28,117 nucleotides of DNA from CG1-02-35-72 sp964564475 (GCA_964564475.1 CAZMBM010000010.1:1-28117), one strand, 5' to 3'; positions 16,547 to 24,818 are shown, counted from the stretch's first letter. Numbers and translations: made by a program. The notes: generated by a model from the letters alone, not told the origin.

Positions 16547-17827
16547 ATGAAAAATACAGTTATTGTTACTTTATTACTGTTAAGTATGGGGACTTTGTTG
16601 GCGCAGTCTGATAAAGAAATTGCCGCTGTATATCTTAAAAAAGCCAAGAGTAGTTACGCTAAATTAGAAACCGATTTAGCCTTGAAGAATTTCAATAAAG
16701 CCCTTAAACTGCTCGACACAATTACAAAATCAGACCAAGCGCGTCTAGGTGTTTTAATTCATTATGAACTAAGAAACTATAAGGAAGCTTTTAAATATGC
16801 CAAGCAATATTTCGTATTGGTAAAAAATAAGCGTACCAAAGATTACCAACAATTATTAGAATTGTATGTCGATATAAAAGATGAGTTAGACAAACAACTT
16901 GCCGAAGAACAGCGGCTTGAAGCCGAACGGCTTAAAAAAGAAAAAGAAATTCAGCGGATAGAATCACTAAAATCAGCATGGAAAAATAAGGTTGACGCTA
17001 TGACCGTACAGGCCGATAGTATTTATTCTTTTGATAAAAACAGAGTGGCATTGTACAGTAATTCAGGTCATTTTGGTATTATTGACGATTCGGGAGATAT
17101 TCTAATAAAAGCGGATAGTTATAAGGCAGCCTATCATTTTGACGGGTATATTATTTTGATGAATAAGACAGAAAATCCCACAAAGATTTATTGCTATAAC
17201 ACACAAAGTAAAGTATCTTACCAGTTACCCGATATTTCTGCATTTAATCAGTTATCAACAAATTATGGGCAAGTAATGTTGCCACGCGGCAATAATAGAC
17301 TGGTAGCATACCCTGATAATTCGCTAAAGGTTTTGGTTTACGATTTAGCTACTCAAAAATTTATACATCTTGAAAACGAAAAAGTATTATTTAAAAGCTT
17401 GCAAAAGAAAAAAGTTATTTCGGGCTACAACAAAGATGGCGATGTAAAGGTCAATAAAAAGTGGTATCATTTTGGCGGTATTGTCGGTGGCGGTATAAGC
17501 CCACTTTTTAATAAGGATTATTCTATTAATGGTTATTTGTGTGCCGTAGACGGTCGTAAATTAGAGAGGAGCGTTTATAATTATATCGGATCTTTTTACA
17601 ATGACAGATTACAGGTTATTACCAATGGAAACACTTTTTGGATAAATAAAAACGGTACAAAAGTTAGTGCTCCTGTCAATGAAAATGGCACCTATACCGG
17701 CTTGTCAAAAATTGAAAAATATAAAGACCATTCTTATCTTGTTTACCAAAATATAGGAGGTAAAAAAACCTTTATTTCTGCAGATAAAAAGCTTTTAAAT
17801 CAAACAGATTATATTAAAAGCCATTAA
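16547..17827 (+). CDS. Exported protein of unknown function with helical/coiled-coil region and WG-repeat-like C terminus
   Basis: 426 aa; I do not recognise a specific function. The signal peptide ends near LLAQS (about 20). Residues about 24-110 are helical with TPR-like character (YLKKAKSSYAKLETDLALKNFNKAL). Residues about 112-140 are a highly charged Glu/Lys/Arg coiled coil. From about 155 on the protein is beta-rich with segments such as LYSNSGHFGIIDDSGDILI and GNTFWINKNGTKV, which resemble WG repeats in spacing (G-x-I/W-x-x-x-G). It has its own predicted promoter and is flanked by a terminator upstream, so it is probably not part of the alpha-glucan locus. Likely periplasmic or outer-membrane associated; any role is open. 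Confidence 0.7.
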   Translation: MKNTVIVTLLLLSMGTLLAQSDKEIAAVYLKKAKSSYAKLETDLALKNFNKALKLLDTITKSDQARLGVLIHYELRNYKEAFKYAKQYFVLVKNKRTKDYQQLLELYVDIKDELDKQLAEEQRLEAERLKKEKEIQRIESLKSAWKNKVDAMTVQADSIYSFDKNRVALYSNSGHFGIIDDSGDILIKADSYKAAYHFDGYIILMNKTENPTKIYCYNTQSKVSYQLPDISAFNQLSTNYGQVMLPRGNNRLVAYPDNSLKVLVYDLATQKFIHLENEKVLFKSLQKKKVISGYNKDGDVKVNKKWYHFGGIVGGGISPLFNKDYSINGYLCAVDGRKLERSVYNYIGSFYNDRLQVITNGNTFWINKNGTKVSAPVNENGTYTGLSKIEKYKDHSYLVYQNIGGKKTFISADKKLLNQTDYIKSH

Positions 17828-17866
17828 ATTCTAAATACTGATACCAATTTACAGCCTAAAAATAAA

Positions 17867-17874
17867 TACTTTTG
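17867..17874 (+). promoter_or_regulatory. Predicted -7 box for pabB-pabC
   Basis: TACTTTTG matches the TAnnTTTG consensus and lies 31 nt before the pabB ATG. A convincing -33 TTG at the usual spacing is not visible. Confidence 0.45.
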
Positions 17875-17905
17875 CAGAGGTTTATTTGTAATGTTATTCT
17901 AGTGT

Positions 17906-18865
17906 ATGAGTTTTGCCGAAGAATTGAATATTTTAGGGAGTGCGGGCATTCCCTTTTTTTTTATGATTGATTTTGAAGAACAACACCCTAAAGTTTTTCC
18001 CCTCGACGCTCTTCCCGAAGAGTTATATTTTAAAACAGGTCTTTTTAGTAAGCACCCTGCTAAAAGGACATATATAAATCCGGTTTCTTTTAAAAAATAC
18101 CCTATTAAATTTAGCGAATATAAGCAAGCCTTTTTAAAAGTTAAAAAGGCCTTAAACCAAGGAAAGTCATATTTGCTAAACTTGACATTTCAAACACCAA
18201 TTGAAACAAATATTGGTTTAACCGAAACATATATACGCAGTATGTCTCCTTATAAATTATTGTACAACAATCAATTTGTAAGCTTTTCACCTGAATCCTT
18301 TATTAAAATTAAAGAAGGCAAAATCTATACTTTTCCAATGAAAGGTACTATTGACGCAGGTTTGCCCAAAGCAGAACAACAGATTTTACTTGATAAAAAA
18401 GAAATTGCAGAGCATAACACCATCGTCGATTTGTTGCGTAATGATATAAGCATGGTGGCCAAAAAAGTTAGCGTAGAAAGGTTGCGTTATATAGATACTA
18501 TTAAAACCAATACTAAAACCTTGTTACAAGTGAGTTCTAAAATTTCGGGGGTATTGCCCAAAGATTATCCAAAGAAAATAGGAGACATTATAACCAAACT
18601 TCTTCCGGCGGGTTCTATAAGTGGCGCGCCCAAAAGAGAAACTTTAAACATCATCCGTCAGGCAGAAGATAACAAACGCGGCTATTATACAGGTGTAATG
18701 GGGGTTTTTGATGGTGAAAGTCTTGACAGTACCGTTCTTATTAGATTTATAGAAAATATAGATGGTCAACTCGTATATAAAAGTGGTGGCGGGATTACTT
18801 TTTTAAGTAATGCCAAATCAGAATATCAAGAATTAATCGATAAAATTTATGTGTCTTTTAATTGA
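17906..18865 (+). CDS. pabB: Aminodeoxychorismate synthase component I
   Basis: Converts chorismate with ammonia (from the PabA amidotransferase, not in this window) to 4-amino-4-deoxychorismate for folate synthesis. The 319-aa protein is a short form of the chorismate-binding family, essentially the catalytic domain with a reduced N-terminal part. Family landmarks are FSPESF, FPMKGTID with the aminodeoxychorismate-synthase Lys146, LLRNDIS, LLPAGSISGAPK, and GYYTGVMGVFDG. The Lys in the MKGT motif favours PabB over anthranilate synthase TrpE. The 3' end overlaps the next gene (pabC-like) by 17 nt, which supports the pathway. The protein is shorter than E. coli PabB (about 450 aa). Confidence 0.88.
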   Translation: MSFAEELNILGSAGIPFFFMIDFEEQHPKVFPLDALPEELYFKTGLFSKHPAKRTYINPVSFKKYPIKFSEYKQAFLKVKKALNQGKSYLLNLTFQTPIETNIGLTETYIRSMSPYKLLYNNQFVSFSPESFIKIKEGKIYTFPMKGTIDAGLPKAEQQILLDKKEIAEHNTIVDLLRNDISMVAKKVSVERLRYIDTIKTNTKTLLQVSSKISGVLPKDYPKKIGDIITKLLPAGSISGAPKRETLNIIRQAEDNKRGYYTGVMGVFDGESLDSTVLIRFIENIDGQLVYKSGGGITFLSNAKSEYQELIDKIYVSFN

Positions 18866-19445
18866 AACCTTGAAAATAAGTCAGGGCCAAATTCAAAATT
18901 TAGCGTATCATAACGGGCGTTTTAACAGCACTCAAAAAGCCTTATTTGGTGCTAAACATACAATTGATTTAGGCCGGATAATTGATATTAAACATCTCAA
19001 TAAAAATGTAGTTTATAAATGCCGATTGACATACAATACTCATATACAAAATATAGAATTTGAAATATATACCCCAAAAGTAATCAATACTGTACAATTG
19101 GCGACTCACAATAGTGTTGAATACAGTTTTAAATACAAAGACCGTACGGTATTCGAAATACTTAAAAATAAATCTCAAGCCGATGACATTTTAATTGTTA
19201 AAAATGGCGAAATCACCGATTTTTCATTTGCCAATGTGGTTTTTTATAGTGCAGATAATAAAGCTTTTACACCTAAAAATCCCTTGTTAAAAGGAACCAA
19301 AAGGCAATTTTTAATTGATGAAAAATTAATTACCCCTTTAAAAATAAAAATATCGGATATGTCAAATTACAAGTATTTAAAGCCTATTAATGCACTACTC
19401 GATTTTGATAAAACCCCTTTAATAGATATCAGAAATATTTTCTAA
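18849..19445 (+). CDS. pabC: Aminotransferase class IV, probable 4-amino-4-deoxychorismate lyase
   Basis: A 198-aa PLP-dependent fold-type IV enzyme expected to release pyruvate from aminodeoxychorismate, giving p-aminobenzoate. FKYKDR at 94-99 carries the candidate PLP lysine (95 or 97), and VKNGEITDFSFANV (118-130) matches the conserved cofactor-binding segment with Glu121. It is short for the family (often 220-270 aa). The ATG at 18849 lies inside the end of pabB (17-nt overlap), consistent with translational coupling. Its stop codon overlaps the stop of the convergent DadA-like gene by 4 nt. A branched-chain or D-amino acid aminotransferase is less likely given the pabB partner. Confidence 0.82.
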   Translation: MCLLIETLKISQGQIQNLAYHNGRFNSTQKALFGAKHTIDLGRIIDIKHLNKNVVYKCRLTYNTHIQNIEFEIYTPKVINTVQLATHNSVEYSFKYKDRTVFEILKNKSQADDILIVKNGEITDFSFANVVFYSADNKAFTPKNPLLKGTKRQFLIDEKLITPLKIKISDMSNYKYLKPINALLDFDKTPLIDIRNIF

Positions 19446-20683
19446 AAACGTCTGTCGGGGCTAAAGCCGTCAATATTAACCGATAACTTCTTATCGGTAA
19501 TAATTTCCGAAATTAATTTACCTGTAGCGGGACCCTGACTCCATCCCATCATAGCATGACCTGAGGCAATACAAAGGTTTTTATAAGATTTTGTGCGTCC
19601 AATAAAAGGGAGGCCATCGGGCGAAACAGGACGTAAACCACAATCGGCATCTGCCATTTCATCTTTATTTATAGTTAGATTTGGGTAAAAAGCCTTGACC
19701 GCAGCTGCAATAGCTTTAACCCTAACGGGATTGATTTTATGGTTAATACCGGCAATTTCCATGGTGCCGCCAAAACGCGTAAAACCTTGCATGGGCGAAA
19801 CAGCTGTATTACGTTCGGCTAGAATAGCAGGGTATTTAATACCTGTTTTCCGGTGGACATTAATACGGTAGCCCTTACCGGCTTGAATTAACAATTTTAC
19901 ATCTAATTTTTTAGCCAATTTGGGCGTCCAAGAACCTGCGGCAATAACTATTTCATCAAAAGTTAAGGTGCGTTTAGAGGTCATTACCGATTGGACGCTG
20001 TTTCGGTGATATTTAAAATCTAGAACAGTTTCATCGGTATAAAAAGTAACGCCCTTGGCTTTTAAATAAAGGTGCATTTTTTGCATAAAATCATCGGGTG
20101 TGGAATGGGCGTCACAAGTAAAATAATAAGCCCCTTCGGCATTGAGTTCAGGTTCCATTTTGGCAAGTGTGGCTTTGTCAAGATGCTTTACTTCAAGGTT
20201 TTGACTCTGAGCAATTTCGGCCAAATGAGCCTCTTTATTTTCAAATTGTGCTGTTTGATAACACATCAACAAACCCTTATGTTCAAACTGAAAGTCAAAA
20301 ATATTTTGATTTTTTATATCCTGATATAAATCACGACTTAAAAGGGTGAATTCTTTGATAATGGGTGCCGCATAGGCCACATGTTTGGCTGTGGCCGATT
20401 TATTAAATGCCCAAGCCCAACGCCATAAATTGAGATTAAATCTGGGTTTTAGGTAAAACGGACTGGCCGGATTGAACATCATCTTAATGCCCGAAGCGAC
20501 CATTCCCGGAGCCGAAAGTGGAATAACATGACTGGGCGAAATATACCCCGCGTTTACAAAGGACGCGCCATGACTGATATCAGATTTGTCAATTACACTT
20601 ACTTTACAGCCTTCCTTTTGTAAATAATAGGCTGTAGAAAGCCCAATAATACCAGCGCCAATAATTACGACCTCTTTATTCAA
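19442..20683 (-). CDS. DadA-type FAD-dependent amino acid oxidoreductase, possible D-hydroxyproline dehydrogenase
   Basis: A 413-aa cytoplasmic/membrane-associated flavoprotein. The Rossmann motif IIGAGIIGLSTAYYL (GxGxxG at 9-14) starts the FAD domain; GAYYFTCDAHSTPDDFM and the C-terminal DCGLRPVSPDGLPFIGRT and ASGHAMMGWSQGPATG are typical of the D-amino acid dehydrogenase (DadA/DAO) group. It is 57 nt downstream of an alpha-ketoglutaric-semialdehyde dehydrogenase-like gene. In hydroxyproline catabolism a D-hydroxyproline dehydrogenase of this family feeds that aldehyde dehydrogenase, so this role is inferred; the epimerase and deaminase of that pathway are not in the window. A general D-amino acid dehydrogenase is the main alternative. 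The stop overlaps the pabC stop on the other strand. Confidence 0.82.
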   Translation of the reverse strand: MNKEVVIIGAGIIGLSTAYYLQKEGCKVSVIDKSDISHGASFVNAGYISPSHVIPLSAPGMVASGIKMMFNPASPFYLKPRFNLNLWRWAWAFNKSATAKHVAYAAPIIKEFTLLSRDLYQDIKNQNIFDFQFEHKGLLMCYQTAQFENKEAHLAEIAQSQNLEVKHLDKATLAKMEPELNAEGAYYFTCDAHSTPDDFMQKMHLYLKAKGVTFYTDETVLDFKYHRNSVQSVMTSKRTLTFDEIVIAAGSWTPKLAKKLDVKLLIQAGKGYRINVHRKTGIKYPAILAERNTAVSPMQGFTRFGGTMEIAGINHKINPVRVKAIAAAVKAFYPNLTINKDEMADADCGLRPVSPDGLPFIGRTKSYKNLCIASGHAMMGWSQGPATGKLISEIITDKKLSVNIDGFSPDRRF

Positions 20684-20740
20684 TGCGATAAGGATTTAAC
20701 AATCCAATATTAGTGAAATTAATTTAAAATAAAAAGATTA

Positions 20741-22327
20741 TTACCACCCTGTTTTCTTTGTTGATTTTCCATTTATAGTTCGTAAAATTCCCAATGGATT
20801 TTCATTTTTAAGTGCCTCAGGCAAAAAATCATTTGGCCAATTCTGATAACTCACCGGGCGCACCCATCTTTTTATAGAATGAATACCAACAGCGGTAAAT
20901 CGGCTATCGGTCGATGCCGGATAAGGACCGCCATGTTGCATAGCGGTACAGACTTCTACGCCTGTGGGAACCCCGTTAAAAATTAGTCGCCCCACACGGT
21001 TTTGAAGTGCTTTAACGATTTTCCCATAATTTTTTAATTCTTCATTTTCGGCTAAAACAGTACCGGTGAGCTGCCCTTCAAGATTTAAAATAATTTGTTC
21101 TAATTGTTCAAAATCATCACATTGTACAACCATAGAAAAGGGACCAAATACTTCTTGATGCAACTTAGGATTGTTTAAAAATGTCTGTCCGTCAACAGTA
21201 GTAATAGCTTGTCTGCCATAATTTGCAGCTGTGTCGCCTTTAAAAAAGGACACTTCTTTTAAACCTTCTTGAGCCAGTGCATTTGCTTTTTTATTTTCAT
21301 AAGACCCAATAATATTGGGGTGTAACATACAAGTCGGTTCAATCTTTACAATTTCATCCGCTAAGGTTCTTATAAAAAGAGTGAAGGCATCGCTTTTTAT
21401 TCCTAAAAGCAAGCCCGGATTGGTACAAAATTGTCCCGAACCCAACGTTATGGATGAGGCATAGGTTTTGGCCCATACGGTACTTTTATTTTCGACAGCT
21501 TCAGGAAATATTACAACGGGATTAATACTGCCCATTTCGGCAAATACAGGAATAGGCTCAGGACGTCGGGCCGCCAAATCATACAGCGCACGACCTCCCG
21601 AAATACTTCCCGTAAAGCCAACAGCTTTAACTGAGGGATGTTTGACCAATTGTACACCCACTTCGATACCCCTGCTGTTTAAATTAGAAAATACGCCATT
21701 AGGCATACCCGTTTTTTGTGCGGCTTTTGTAATGGCTTGTGCAACCAATTCCCCCGTACCGGCATGCATAGGGTGCGATTTTACAATAACAGGACATCCG
21801 GCGGCGAAAGCCGATGCGGTATCGCCTCCGGCAGTAGAATAAGCCAGAGGAAAGTTGCTGGCACCAAAAACCACAACAGGCCCTAATGGGATGAACATTT
21901 TTCGTAAATCGACCTTTGGAACGGGTTTGCGGTCGGGTTGAGCTGTTTCGATGACCGCTTCTACCCAAGAGCCTTCTTTAACCAAATCGGCAAAAGCGTA
22001 TAGTTGTAAAAGGGTGCGTCCACGTTCATTTTTAGCACGTTCTTCGGATAGGCCTGTTTCTGAGCAATAGGTTTTTATAAGAGCCATGTCTAAAAGCAAA
22101 ATTTCATCGGCAATAGCTCTTAAAAATGCGGCCTTTTTAGACCCGGAGACATCTCTAAAATTTTTAAAAGCTTTTGTAGCCAAAAGGCAAGCCTTGTCTA
22201 TTTCTTTATTGGTGGCTTCGTAATAAACAATGCTGTTTGCACTGTTTTTTTGCGGATTAAAAGTTTTAAAAGTAATATTTCCTTTGGCACTTAGTGCAAA
22301 TCCTATTTGATTTTTACCTGTTTCCAT
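20741..22327 (-). CDS. Aldehyde dehydrogenase, probable alpha-ketoglutaric semialdehyde (2,5-dioxovalerate) dehydrogenase
   Basis: 528 aa, NAD(P)-dependent, expected to oxidise 2,5-dioxovalerate to 2-oxoglutarate. FGASNFPLAYSTAGGDTASA and AAGCPVIVKSHPMHAGTGEL are characteristic of this branch of the ALDH superfamily rather than of generic ALDHs. Catalytic residues are Glu264 (VFAEMGS) and the nucleophile Cys301 (GSGQFCTNPG). The start follows the MmcQ/YjbR-like gene by 8 nt and the DadA-like gene follows 57 nt later, so the three probably form one operon. The same enzyme type also ends pentose and aldarate oxidation; the DadA neighbour points to hydroxyproline instead. Confidence 0.86.
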   Translation of the reverse strand: METGKNQIGFALSAKGNITFKTFNPQKNSANSIVYYEATNKEIDKACLLATKAFKNFRDVSGSKKAAFLRAIADEILLLDMALIKTYCSETGLSEERAKNERGRTLLQLYAFADLVKEGSWVEAVIETAQPDRKPVPKVDLRKMFIPLGPVVVFGASNFPLAYSTAGGDTASAFAAGCPVIVKSHPMHAGTGELVAQAITKAAQKTGMPNGVFSNLNSRGIEVGVQLVKHPSVKAVGFTGSISGGRALYDLAARRPEPIPVFAEMGSINPVVIFPEAVENKSTVWAKTYASSITLGSGQFCTNPGLLLGIKSDAFTLFIRTLADEIVKIEPTCMLHPNIIGSYENKKANALAQEGLKEVSFFKGDTAANYGRQAITTVDGQTFLNNPKLHQEVFGPFSMVVQCDDFEQLEQIILNLEGQLTGTVLAENEELKNYGKIVKALQNRVGRLIFNGVPTGVEVCTAMQHGGPYPASTDSRFTAVGIHSIKRWVRPVSYQNWPNDFLPEALKNENPLGILRTINGKSTKKTGW

Positions 22328-22335
22328 TTTGTATT

Positions 22336-22695
22336 TTATAAATCAAGATTAGATTCAATTTTTACTTTTTTGGGTAAACCGTCAACAACAAGATCGTAAG
22401 AATGATCTACCAATTCATAAAACAACTCGGGTGATATACAACCTTGTGGCGCTACGGTATTCCACAATTTTTTATTCATATGATAGCCGGGCTGTATGCA
22501 GTCGTAGGTTTCGCGGAGCTCTAAAGAACGTTCGGGGTCGCATTTTAAGTTGACTTTAAACTCGGCGTCATCCAATCCCGACAAGGCAAACATTTTATGG
22601 GCGACTTTAAAAACAAGTGTTGTTTCGTTAAACGGAAAACTTTCTGTAACGGCTTTTTTTTGGAGGCAATAGGTTCTAAAGACTTCTATATTCAT
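22336..22695 (-). CDS. MmcQ/YjbR-family protein
   Basis: 119-aa small cytoplasmic protein. It matches the MmcQ/YjbR (CyaY-like fold) family in size and landmarks: TESFPFNETTLVFKVAHKMFAL near the start, KCDPERSLELRE in the middle, PGYHMNKKLWNTV and a C-terminal LVDHSYDLVVDGLPKK. Members are often annotated as DNA-binding but their function is not established. The stop is 8 nt before the aldehyde dehydrogenase start, so it may be co-transcribed, but a terminator separates it from osmC upstream. No promoter box is obvious in the 17-nt gap between that terminator and the start. Confidence 0.88.
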   Translation of the reverse strand: MNIEVFRTYCLQKKAVTESFPFNETTLVFKVAHKMFALSGLDDAEFKVNLKCDPERSLELRETYDCIQPGYHMNKKLWNTVAPQGCISPELFYELVDHSYDLVVDGLPKKVKIESNLDL

Positions 22696-22710
22696 GAGGT
22701 TAAAACTACA

Positions 22711-22744
22711 AAAAAAGCGACTTCTTTTTTAAGAAGCCGCTTTT
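22711..22744 (-). terminator. Terminator between osmC-like gene and MmcQ/YjbR gene
   Basis: AAAAGCGACTTCTT (22713-22726) pairs with AAGAAGCCGCTTTT (22731-22744) with one mismatch and a 4-nt loop. On the minus strand it ends in a U run, closing the osmC transcript 22 bp after its stop. The T tract on the other side makes it potentially bidirectional. Confidence 0.83.
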
Positions 22745-22766
22745 CATACTAATTAATAAACCTAAT

Positions 22767-23144
22767 TTAGGCACTTTTTACCAAATCTAACGACGTTTGA
22801 ATTTCAAAACTTGGTGGTTCACCTAAATGTCTTTTAACGGTACATTGAGCGATAGCCCTTACAATGGCATTTTTGTATTTTACGGGAAATGATTCGGGTA
22901 ACTCAACATGAATATTAATGTTTTCGGCCATATGGGTTTCATGATTATATCTAACTGTTTCAACTATAGTTACGCCGTCTAACGACAGGTTGCGTTGCTG
23001 TATAAACTCTCTTGCGTAATAGGCGGCACACATACCGGCAGAGGCTAGAAAAATTAAAAAAGGAGAATCATTTATAGTGATTTTTTTAGCATCGAAATAT
23101 GGAATAATTTTTCCGTCAGGATCAAATTTTATAATAATCTGCAT
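22767..23144 (-). CDS. OsmC/Ohr-family protein
   Basis: 125 aa. OsmC-like proteins reduce organic hydroperoxides or act in redox stress through two cysteines. Both are present: Cys39 in SAGMCAAYYAREF and Cys101 in AQCTVKRHLGEPPSF, the two positions expected for the family, with ETVRYNHETHMAENINIHVELPE forming the central strands. Exact subfamily (Ohr, OsmC or YhfA-like) is not determined. It is a single-gene unit with a predicted promoter upstream and a terminator downstream. Confidence 0.88.
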   Translation of the reverse strand: MQIIIKFDPDGKIIPYFDAKKITINDSPFLIFLASAGMCAAYYAREFIQQRNLSLDGVTIVETVRYNHETHMAENINIHVELPESFPVKYKNAIVRAIAQCTVKRHLGEPPSFEIQTSLDLVKSA

Positions 23145-23172
23145 GTCATTTTACATTTTAAAAAATGAGGAG

Positions 23173-23200
23173 CAAATATACAATTCCTCCGGCAATCAAA
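23173..23200 (-). promoter_or_regulatory. Predicted promoter of the osmC-like gene
   Basis: Minus-strand TATATTTG (23173-23180) is a perfect TAnnTTTG box, 28 nt before the ATG. A TTTG (23197-23200) lies 16 nt upstream as a possible -33 element. The promoter overlaps the region directly after the hemW stop. Confidence 0.5.
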
Positions 23201-23207
23201 ATGTAAC

Positions 23208-24407
23208 TTAAACTACAAATAAATCGGCCGCAATACCATCGGCTAGAAAGAGGCCTTTTTTGGTGAGTTTTAACTTCTCGATACGCTCTGAAAAGTGTTC
23301 AGGGCTACTCGAAGTAACGATTTTTAACAAACCTTGACGGGTGTATTTTTCGGCCTGCTTTAAAAGTTGTATTTTATAGTTTTTACCAAATTGGCTTTCG
23401 ATGTTGTCTAAATCAACGCCCCACATGGTGCGTAAACCGGTCATGACAGTTTCGTTAAGACGGTCTTTTTTAGATAAAACTTCGGTTTTTTTTGGCAAGT
23501 CATTTTTGTCTAAAGCCTTTAAATACTTAATATTGTTAGCTATATTCCAACTTCTTGACCTTAGGTTAAACGAATGTGCCGAAGGGCCAATACCCAAATA
23601 GCTTTTGCCTTGCCAGTAAGCTGTATTGTGTTTTGAAAAATAACCCTGCTTACCAAAATTAGATATTTCGTATTGAATAAATCCGTTTTTTTGGGTTTCA
23701 GACAGCAAAATATTAAAGTGCTCCAACGCTAAGGCATCATCAACAGGTGGATATTTACCCGCTTTTATAAAACTCGCCAAAGCTGTTTTGGGCTCTACTG
23801 TTAAGGCATAAGCCGAGAGGTGTTTGATGCCTAAATCGAAAATAGTTTGCAGGTTTTGACGCCATTTTTTTGAAGTTAAATTCGGAATACCATAAATCAA
23901 ATCGACTGTAATATTGTCGAAATATCTAACAGCCTCTGTCAGACAATTTATGGCTTCAGCGGCATTATGAGCACGGTTCATAAATTGTAAATCGGCATCG
24001 TAAAAAGATTGGATGCCAATGCTCAAACGGTTGATGCCGATATCTCGGTATAATTCAAAAAGATTCCCTGCCTGATCGGCAGGCAGGCTCGACTCCGCTC
24101 GAAAAGACAGGTCATTTAAATCATCGGGATTGGCTTCTAAAGTAATTTCGGGATTGTCAGTTACCGTATAATTTTGATAAATCGTATCAATCAAAAATTT
24201 TAAATCGTCAATTGTCAATACAGAAGGTGTCCCACCGCCAAAATAAATACTTTCGAGAGCTTGTGTCAGGTCATTTTTACGCAAAATTAATTCTTTTGCT
24301 AAAGCGTGTACCATTTCAGTTTTTCGTTTAACAGAAGTCGAAAAATGGAAGTTACAATAATAACAGGCTTGTTTGCAAAAAGGGATGTGGATGTAGAGAG
24401 CTCCCAT
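23208..24407 (-). CDS. hemW: HemW, radical SAM heme chaperone
   Basis: 399 aa, formerly annotated as oxygen-independent coproporphyrinogen III oxidase-like. The N terminus IHIPFCKQACYYCNF gives the radical-SAM cluster CxxxCxxC (C11, C15, C18) in the HemW form, IYFGGGTPS (54-62) binds SAM, and EANPDDL (91-97) and INRLSIGIQSF (125-135) follow. The C-terminal HemN_C-like helical part ends the protein. Between NPDDLND and LFELYRDIGINR there are about 16 extra residues (about 100-115, LSFRAESSLPADQAGN) encoded by palindromic repeat-like DNA at 24066-24112. Related HemW proteins run directly from the DDL segment to the INR segment through a short helix. The frame stays open, so the gene is probably functional with a surface insert. 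The start is 5 nt from the inverted repeat that bounds the upstream S23-type cassette. Confidence 0.92.
   Translation of the reverse strand: MGALYIHIPFCKQACYYCNFHFSTSVKRKTEMVHALAKELILRKNDLTQALESIYFGGGTPSVLTIDDLKFLIDTIYQNYTVTDNPEITLEANPDDLNDLSFRAESSLPADQAGNLFELYRDIGINRLSIGIQSFYDADLQFMNRAHNAAEAINCLTEAVRYFDNITVDLIYGIPNLTSKKWRQNLQTIFDLGIKHLSAYALTVEPKTALASFIKAGKYPPVDDALALEHFNILLSETQKNGFIQYEISNFGKQGYFSKHNTAYWQGKSYLGIGPSAHSFNLRSRSWNIANNIKYLKALDKNDLPKKTEVLSKKDRLNETVMTGLRTMWGVDLDNIESQFGKNYKIQLLKQAEKYTRQGLLKIVTSSSPEHFSERIEKLKLTKKGLFLADGIAADLFVV
24066..24112. repeat. Palindromic repeat-like insertion inside hemW
   Basis: Contains a perfect 8-bp inverted repeat CCTGCCTG (24067-24074) / CAGGCAGG (24080-24087) with a 5-nt loop, directly followed by CTCGACTCCGCTCGA (24088-24102). 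Both motifs are far more GC-rich than the surrounding gene and resemble dispersed short palindromes I recall from flavobacterial intergenic regions. No second copy is present in this window. The exact edges cannot be fixed without an alignment to uninterrupted hemW genes. Confidence 0.6.
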
Positions 24408-24411
24408 AGAT

Positions 24412-24783
24412 TTAGTGTTCAGTTATTATGCCAAATTTAAGAGGATTTGTAATCATATAATTTATTCGTTTTCCAACTTCTTCACTGTCATTTAAAAGTT
24501 TATTAGAAAGTTTTTTTATATAATCACATCTTTGATGAAACGCCAACCAAGTTTGTGTTTCTAAACTTTCGACATCGCTATCTGTTAGTTTACTTAAAAA
24601 ATGTTTAGGGGATACACTTTTTCTATAGGTTTCTGAAATATTTGCCGCAATACTTCTTGATGACTTCCTAATTTGACTGGTGAGAGAGTATTGTTCTTCT
24701 TTCGGAAAAGGTTTGGTCGTTTCGAAAATAAACATGGCCAAATCAAATGACTTTTGATAAGCTAATAAATCTTGAAATTTCAT
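24412..24783 (-). CDS. Four-helix-bundle protein (S23 / 23S rRNA intervening-sequence family)
   Basis: 123 aa when started at ATG 24783 (MKFQDLLAYQKSFDLAM), which is the family's usual N terminus and length; an in-frame upstream ATG at 24861 would lie inside ruvC and is rejected. Landmarks are YQKSFDLAMFIFETT, LTSQIRKSSRSIAANISETYRK and ESLETQTWLAFHQRCDYI. Homologs are encoded within intervening sequences of some bacterial 23S rRNA genes and as free genes across Bacteroidota; Avd of diversity-generating retroelements has the same fold. No function is established. It sits between ruvC and hemW, and its stop codon lies in the left inverted repeat that bounds the segment. Confidence 0.88.
   Translation of the reverse strand: MKFQDLLAYQKSFDLAMFIFETTKPFPKEEQYSLTSQIRKSSRSIAANISETYRKSVSPKHFLSKLTDSDVESLETQTWLAFHQRCDYIKKLSNKLLNDSEEVGKRINYMITNPLKFGIITEH
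24413..24423 (+). repeat. Left inverted repeat of S23-type cassette
   Basis: TAGTGTTCAGT, exact reverse complement of 24819-24829. Confidence 0.8.
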
Positions 24784-24818
24784 AATATTATTGATTCTAC
24801 CGATTACTGCCAAGTAAT

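Noticed and set aside
21468..21968. Open frames overlapping the aldehyde dehydrogenase on either strand
   Set aside because: Shadows of a strongly supported gene with intact catalytic residues; translations look non-natural.
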